This document shows, one piece after another, positions 6,508-10,869 of a stretch of 10,869 nt of DNA. The stretch comes from an uncultured Methylococcaceae bacterium. GTDB taxonomy: Bacteria > Pseudomonadota > Gammaproteobacteria > Methylococcales > Methylococcaceae. A model generated the notes under the pieces. That model was not told where the DNA came from, did not search any database, and worked only from the letters and a program-made list of their open reading frames with translations. The stretch is from positions 1 to 10,869 of the forward strand of contig CAIVXW010000340.1 in assembly GCA_903910005.1 (NCBI GenBank), written 5' to 3'. A program made the position numbers and the translations under genes. Position 1 is the stretch's first letter, and the number at the start of each line of letters is the position of its first letter.

Positions 6508-6544
6508 GTATCTCCCGGGCTAACCCCCGGGAGCGGATTGAAAC
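6508..6544 (+). CRISPR. Solitary CRISPR-type repeat (37 bases), no array
   Basis: The 37 bases begin GTATCTCCCGGG and end CGGATTGAAAC. They contain a perfect 8-bp stem, CTCCCGGG (6512-6519) with CCCGGGAG (6526-6533), and a 6-base loop CTAACC, followed by GGATTGAAAC. The terminal ATTGAAAC is the 8-base handle typical of repeats used by type I-C/III systems. Length, stem position and handle all fit a CRISPR repeat on the plus strand. No second copy is seen within the next bases or anywhere else in the window, so this is not an array. It lies 432 bases after cmr6, which strengthens the reading as a Cmr-locus remnant. The exact 5' boundary is estimated. Confidence 0.65.
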
Positions 6545-6561
6545 CAACCCGATTCAGCCCC

Positions 6562-8259
6562 ATGTCAAACAAACCAACCGTCTCAGCAATGGCGACCGCG
6601 CCATCGACCCTTCCCAAAACCGGCTGGGCCGGATTGCGGGAGAACTGGCGTTACGACGCCATGTCCGGATTTCTGGTATTCCTGATTGCCTTGCCCCTGT
6701 GCCTTGGCATTGCCATGGCGTCCAGTGTTCCTCCCATGGCCGGCATCATCACGGCCGTGGTTGGCGGTGTGCTGGTTTCCCGTATCAGTGGTTCCTGGGT
6801 CACCATCAATGGGCCGGCTGCCGGACTGATCGTGGTCATTCTGGCCTCGGTGCAAAGCCTGGGGCAGGGCGATGCAATGTTGGGATACCGTTGCACCCTG
6901 GCCGCCATCGTGGTGGCCAGCCTGTTCCAGATTGCCTTGGGTCTGCTCAAGGCCGGTCGCCTGAATGCCTATTTTCCGGCCTCGGCGGTACACGGCATGC
7001 TGGCCGCCATCGGCATCATCATCATGGCCAAACAAACTCACGTCATGCTGGGTGTCAAACCACAGGCTGCCGAGATACTGGATACCATCGCCGAAATTCC
7101 ACACAGCCTCGTGGAGGCAAATCCGGAAATCATGGTGATCGCCCTGACCGGGCTGGTCATCCTGATGGGCTGGTCAATGCTGAAAAACCGTTATCTCAAA
7201 ATGATACCGGCTCCCCTGCTCGTGGTATTGGCCGGCATGATTCTGGAGAAGTATTTTGATCTGGAACATGAGCATGTTTATCTGTTCCTCCCGGATCAGG
7301 CCTTTCTGCCCCATCATGAGTACACCGTAGGTCCCCGGTTTCTGGTTTCCATCCCGGAAAATGTCATGGGCAGTTTTTACTGGCCTGATTTCAGCCTGGT
7401 GGCAACTGCCAGGTTCTGGGGTGCGGTTGTTTCGATTGGCCTGGTCGGCAGTCTGGAATCACTGTTATCCGCCACCGCCGTGGACAAACTGGATGCCTAT
7501 AAACGCCATTCTGATCTCAACCGTGACCTGACCGCTGTCGGTATCGGCAATCTGGTGGCCGGTTGTCTGGGGGGCTTGCCCATGATTGCGGAGATTGTGC
7601 GTTCTTCCGCCAATGTCAACAACGGTGCCCGTACCGGTTGGGCCAATTTCTTTCATGGCGTGTTCCTGGCCTTGTTTGTAGTATTTTTTCCGCACCTGAT
7701 TCACGAAATCCCGCTGGCTTCGCTGGCGGCCCTGCTGGTGTATACCGGCTTCCGGCTGGCCTCTCCCCGCGAATTTGCCAAGGTGTTGCAAATCGGCCCG
7801 GAACAACTGGCCGTGTTCTGCATTACCATCGTCGGCGTGCTGGCAACGGATCTGCTGATCGGGGTACTGATCGGCATGGGGGCGGAGTTGCTGATTCATC
7901 TCATGCACGGGGTGGATGTCAGAAACCTGCTGAAAATTTCCTACACCATTGAGGAAACCGACGAGACACATTATGTGGTCAGGGTGGATGGTTCTGCGGT
8001 GTTTTCCAATTTTCTGGCCCTTAAAACCGAAGTAGCCCGCCTGCCTCGCGGAGGTTCCATCGTGTTCAATCTGGCCAATGCTTATCTCATCGACCATACC
8101 GTGATGGAGTTCATCCAGCATTTCCGGAGTGACTACACAGCTCACGGTGGACGTTGCGAGATACGCGGTCTGGAAAATCACAAGCCCCATTCGGATCATC
8201 CGCTGGCGGCCCGTCGCCGTGCCCCGGAATGGGCGACCGGAGACGGTGGCCAATCGTGA
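6562..8259 (+). CDS. SulP-family anion transporter with C-terminal STAS domain
   Basis: This 565-residue inner-membrane protein belongs to the SulP/SLC26 family, which moves sulfate, bicarbonate or related anions. The first membrane helices begin at SGFLVFLIALPLCLGIAMASSVPP (35-58) and many hydrophobic segments follow to about residue 448. The conserved family block runs from GSLESLLSATAVDKLD (296-311) through GNLVAGCLGGLP (329-340) to RSSANVNNGARTGW (347-360). A STAS domain spans about 458-540, followed by a His/Arg-rich tail (540-565). I chose ATG 6562 because the longer open frame from 6388 would translate the CRISPR-type repeat and leader-like DNA, and because the conserved domain begins soon after 6562. 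An in-frame ATG at 6589 is an alternative. Neither has a Shine-Dalgarno site. The promoter candidate at 6463-6490 lies upstream. Substrate cannot be told; bicarbonate or sulfate are both possible. Confidence 0.92.
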   Translation: MSNKPTVSAMATAPSTLPKTGWAGLRENWRYDAMSGFLVFLIALPLCLGIAMASSVPPMAGIITAVVGGVLVSRISGSWVTINGPAAGLIVVILASVQSLGQGDAMLGYRCTLAAIVVASLFQIALGLLKAGRLNAYFPASAVHGMLAAIGIIIMAKQTHVMLGVKPQAAEILDTIAEIPHSLVEANPEIMVIALTGLVILMGWSMLKNRYLKMIPAPLLVVLAGMILEKYFDLEHEHVYLFLPDQAFLPHHEYTVGPRFLVSIPENVMGSFYWPDFSLVATARFWGAVVSIGLVGSLESLLSATAVDKLDAYKRHSDLNRDLTAVGIGNLVAGCLGGLPMIAEIVRSSANVNNGARTGWANFFHGVFLALFVVFFPHLIHEIPLASLAALLVYTGFRLASPREFAKVLQIGPEQLAVFCITIVGVLATDLLIGVLIGMGAELLIHLMHGVDVRNLLKISYTIEETDETHYVVRVDGSAVFSNFLALKTEVARLPRGGSIVFNLANAYLIDHTVMEFIQHFRSDYTAHGGRCEIRGLENHKPHSDHPLAARRRAPEWATGDGGQS

Positions 8260-8446
8260 TGACCGCGTCATATCACACAGTTCGCTGCTGCATTTGCCGT
8301 ACAACCACTGTCTGCCGACCGGATGAACCGGCCTGGAATGAGCGGGTCGGCTAAAGGTCTGGAATTTGCGTGCCGCGTGGTTTTCCGCTTGAACCCCCGC
8401 CATCCGGGTTGGGGGTAAGCCGGTTCCACCTTGCCGAAGGGTTGCC
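8260..8446. other. Intergenic gap between SulP transporter and cytochrome genes
   Basis: These 187 bases hold no gene. Two inverted repeats are visible: GCCGACC/GGTCGGC (8314-8320 with 8345-8351) and ACCCCC/GGGGGT (8394-8399 with 8411-8416, approximate). Neither has a following T run. They could weakly terminate the SulP transcript or mark a regulatory region for the cytochrome gene. No clear promoter was found. Confidence 0.35.
8436..8441 (+). promoter_or_regulatory. Ribosome-binding site fixing the cytochrome start
   Basis: GAAGGG lies five bases before ATG 8447. It decides this start over an internal GTG at codon 25 (RVLWLLL), which would give a shorter, more usual signal peptide but has no such site. 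Confidence 0.7.
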
Positions 8447-10869
8447 ATGTTGATTCGTTACCTCCCTGTCCTGACTCCCTTTGCTGCAAATGGCGGCCTG
8501 GCTCGATCAATCGTCCGGGTGCTGTGGCTTTTGCTGAGTCTGACCCTCAGCCAGGCCGCACTGGCCGAGGATTCCCCCGAAGACATCACCTACGCCGACG
8601 TATTCATTCCGACTGCGCCGGTTGTGACGACGGTCTCCGGCAACAAAATCGACCAGCCGGTACTGCATCCGGCCATTCCCCTGCTGGATGAGCAAAAGCG
8701 TCACGTGCTGGACAGCGGTCAGCCTTACAGCCCCCGCACCAGTTGTGGTGAAAGCGGTTGCCACGATTACGAGGCCATTTCCCACGGCATGCATTTTGAG
8801 ATGGGCCGCGATGAGGCCCGCGATCAGTACGGAATCGGGCGGGGAGGCTGGTCACAGATTTCATCACCCGGCTTTTTTGGCGGCATCAGTTGCATGGGGG
8901 CGCAAGTCCTCGCCAAACAGAATGGCCGCAGTGGTTTTCTGGGCGATTTTGGTTCAGCCGGGCAGATCCAGGCCTGCGGCCAGTGCCATACCGGCGGCGG
9001 CTGGAGCGAGAAGGATCGTAGCGGAATCCGTTATAACCAGAAGAAAGCCTCGGCCATAAAGGCCGGTGACGGCGACTATTTCAATCGTGGCGAAGCCGGG
9101 AAGGCTGTCAGTGTGGTGCGTGGCGGCTGGAAACAGACCGGGTTTCCCCTGGCTGACAGCCCGCTCGTGACCCGCTGGAACTGGAAACGCAGCGGCGTGC
9201 TGGAAAACGACTGCATGATGTGCCACGGCGATTACTCACGCCTCACCGTATTCCCGGCCAGTTCAGTCAATGCCGCGCTGTTGCCGCGTGAATACGATAG
9301 CGGGTTTGATGTCAGGGAAACCCCGGCCCTGCCTTACAAGGCCTGGTGGAATCTCCGCAATGAGCAACTCATCGCCCAGGGGTTTTTCCGCGAAGCCCCC
9401 AGTGCCCTGCTGGAGTTTCTCAACCTGCGTCCCGAACTGCCGGCGGGCATGAATCTGGTCAGTTTTGAGCGGGAGGGCGGTGGTCTGACTCCCCGGCGTG
9501 ATGCCAGCGGCAAACCGGTGCTGCGCTGGAATGCGAAAGCCTTTGATGCCAGCCGCAAGGTCATCATTCCCATGCGCCGTTTCCCCGCCAACGACAACTG
9601 CTGGCAGTGTCATGGCAATGCCATTGAGCAAAACCGGCGCGGTTTCTGGGGATACGGCGAAGCCGCCCGGGGACGTGTCCAGGCCACGGCTTACAAGGGG
9701 GATGTCCACAAGGGGCGGCTGTTTACCGAAAACAACAACGAATCACGCCAGATTGACAGTTGCACCGCCTGCCATACCCGGGGACTGTACTACGATCCCG
9801 CTTTCGCCAACGTGGCACTGGATGCCGATCACAACTTCCCCAAAGGCCATTCCGATATTGATGTACGGCGTGATCTGGACAACCGTCCCGGTGCCAAATC
9901 CTGCGAATACTGCCACGATCAGGCCATTAACAAGGTCATTCCCTCAGGCCATCCCAACCTGATGCAGGCCCATCGGGAGTTATGGAAATCCAGCGGTTTT
10001 CTCGATGGCTATCCCCGCGATACCCTGACCCGCATCACCGAAACCCACCTGGACGTACTGGCCTGCCAGACCTGTCACATCAAGGACCTCAGGGATTTCA
10101 ACGGCAAACCCATCGAACTGTTCTACCGCTATCGTCGGGCCGAAGACGGCAAACTCAAGATCGTACCCACCGTGGAACGCTATCAGTTCCGCTACGTCTG
10201 GAAGGATCGCAACAGCGGGCGGGTGTTGCGTCAGGGCGAGCTGTTCTCGGTTTATACCCCGAAAAAGAACGCCGACGGTCAGGTGATAGCCGGTCTGCTC
10301 AAGGATCCGCAAACCCGAATCCAGTACGAACTGCCGGGCAATTACTGGATGCCTTACACGGCGGATTACCCCAATTTTCTGAGCGGTTCGGTTTATGACA
10401 CCACCCGAGCCCTCAAGCGCAACTACGATGCCCTGTTACGCAGTCAGGGGGTGGAGAATCCGGATGTGCAACTGGTGTGGATGCAGTCCAATGCCTATGT
10501 GGTATCCCACAACACCCGGGCCTCGGTGGATTCAGTGCCGTGTGAGGATTGTCATACCCGCAAGCAAAGCGGTGCCTTCAGTGCCCTGGTGTCCTATAAG
10601 GGGCTGCTGGGTGAGGGCAGCGTCAAGGTGATGTCCAGCCATGCCGATGCCCGCCTGATCGAAGAAGGCATTGTGGTACTGGGCGAGCCCTATCTGCAGA
10701 TTGACGCTGACAACCGCATTGTGACCAATAGCTCGGAATTGCTGTTTGCCACCAAGCAGGATGGCTCGCTGACAGCCCTCAAGTCGGAATCGGCTACCCA
10801 GGCTGGCGGTGAGTGGGCCCGGGTCATGCAGACCGATCTCTGGCAGCGCCTGCGCATGGTGGATACGGG
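8447..10869 (+). CDS. Exported octaheme (or larger) c-type cytochrome, 3' end outside window
   Basis: The frame runs from ATG 8447 to the right edge without a stop (807 codons seen). A Shine-Dalgarno site GAAGGG (8436-8441) sits five bases upstream. Residues 25-41 (VLWLLLSLTLSQAALA) followed by EDSPED form a Sec signal peptide, so it is a periplasmic or surface electron carrier or oxidoreductase. Heme-binding motifs: a CX4CH (CGESGCH, C100-H106) and seven CXXCH at residues 177 (CGQCH), 256 (CMMCH), 385 (CWQCH), 439 (CTACH), 486 (CEYCH), 540 (CQTCH) and 699 (CEDCH). Heme attachment would need the cytochrome c maturation system. The long heme-poor stretches at 260-385 and 544-699 suggest added non-heme domains. 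The one extra cysteine (C148 region, ISCMGAQ) is not in a heme motif. I cannot assign a named family or substrate; it resembles large uncharacterised multiheme proteins of gammaproteobacteria. Confidence 0.9.
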   Translation, partial: MLIRYLPVLTPFAANGGLARSIVRVLWLLLSLTLSQAALAEDSPEDITYADVFIPTAPVVTTVSGNKIDQPVLHPAIPLLDEQKRHVLDSGQPYSPRTSCGESGCHDYEAISHGMHFEMGRDEARDQYGIGRGGWSQISSPGFFGGISCMGAQVLAKQNGRSGFLGDFGSAGQIQACGQCHTGGGWSEKDRSGIRYNQKKASAIKAGDGDYFNRGEAGKAVSVVRGGWKQTGFPLADSPLVTRWNWKRSGVLENDCMMCHGDYSRLTVFPASSVNAALLPREYDSGFDVRETPALPYKAWWNLRNEQLIAQGFFREAPSALLEFLNLRPELPAGMNLVSFEREGGGLTPRRDASGKPVLRWNAKAFDASRKVIIPMRRFPANDNCWQCHGNAIEQNRRGFWGYGEAARGRVQATAYKGDVHKGRLFTENNNESRQIDSCTACHTRGLYYDPAFANVALDADHNFPKGHSDIDVRRDLDNRPGAKSCEYCHDQAINKVIPSGHPNLMQAHRELWKSSGFLDGYPRDTLTRITETHLDVLACQTCHIKDLRDFNGKPIELFYRYRRAEDGKLKIVPTVERYQFRYVWKDRNSGRVLRQGELFSVYTPKKNADGQVIAGLLKDPQTRIQYELPGNYWMPYTADYPNFLSGSVYDTTRALKRNYDALLRSQGVENPDVQLVWMQSNAYVVSHNTRASVDSVPCEDCHTRKQSGAFSALVSYKGLLGEGSVKVMSSHADARLIEEGIVVLGEPYLQIDADNRIVTNSSELLFATKQDGSLTALKSESATQAGGEWARVMQTDLWQRLRMVDT

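Noticed and set aside
6116..6523. 135-codon plus-strand frame between cmr6 and SulP
   Set aside because: It translates the dispersed palindromic repeat, the inverted repeat and the leader-like DNA. It shows no domain.
6388..6561. N-terminal extension of the SulP protein by 58 codons
   Set aside because: It would translate the CRISPR-type repeat and leader-like DNA, is Arg-rich with no family similarity, and SulP proteins normally start shortly before the first membrane helix.
6541..6579. AAACCAACC occurring twice, 30 bases apart, at the repeat end and in the SulP start
   Set aside because: Nine bases with no further similarity on either side; too short to call a second degenerate CRISPR repeat.
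7465..8448. Long minus-strand frame opposite SulP and the following gap
   Set aside because: It is the antisense shadow of a well supported membrane protein gene; the product is rich in His, Gln and Gly without motifs.
9980..10312. Short frames on both strands within the cytochrome region
   Set aside because: The frame from 8447 reads through the whole region with eight heme motifs; the others are shadows.
8447..10869. Assignment of the cytochrome to the octaheme tetrathionate reductase or hydroxylamine oxidoreductase families
   Set aside because: Those proteins are shorter (about 450-570 residues) with tighter heme spacing. Here eight motifs span 600 residues in a protein of more than 807, and no CXXCK site is seen.

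Overview
The window looks like a chromosomal segment of a gammaproteobacterium, probably one with respiratory or sulfur/metal redox chemistry. The evidence is a Pseudomonas-type MutL that keeps the nicking-endonuclease motifs, Sec-exported proteins with gammaproteobacterial-style codon use, a GGDEF/EAL regulator, a SulP anion transporter and a very large exported multiheme cytochrome c. The organism assignment is inference from family types; nothing here fixes a genus.

Layout, left to right: (1) the 3' part of mutL (2-1465, +); (2) a secreted glycerophosphodiester phosphodiesterase-like protein (1608-2885, +) closed by a strong intrinsic terminator (2905-2939); (3) a convergent EAL-CBS-CBS-GGDEF c-di-GMP protein (2949-4727, -); (4) a 365-base gap, then the first 42 codons of what looks like a divergent c-di-GMP effector gene (5093-5221, +), broken off abruptly; (5) a lone cmr6 (5218-6075, +), the Cmr6 RAMP subunit of a type III-B CRISPR complex, probably missing its N-terminus; (6) a 486-base non-coding stretch holding a dispersed palindromic repeat, a leader-like segment with an 11-bp inverted repeat, promoter-like elements and a single CRISPR-type repeat ending in the ATTGAAAC handle; (7) a SulP-family transporter with STAS domain (6562-8259, +); (8) a large exported c-type cytochrome with eight heme motifs (8447 to beyond the right end, +), whose frame is open through the window edge.

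The most interesting part is 5093-6562. I read it as the scar of a decayed type III-B CRISPR-Cas locus: a broken c-di-GMP-type gene is joined to a cmr6 remnant, followed by a leader and one repeat, with no other cmr genes, no cas1/cas2, no cas6 and no array. The surviving leader promoter may now drive the SulP gene, which starts 18 bases after the repeat and has no Shine-Dalgarno site. The second item of interest is the cytochrome, which has an atypical CX4CH first heme site and which I cannot assign to a named family.

Functional links: the EAL/GGDEF protein and the broken fragment may have been a divergent c-di-GMP pair. The SulP transporter and cytochrome are adjacent and co-oriented but separated by 187 bases, so shared regulation is not shown.
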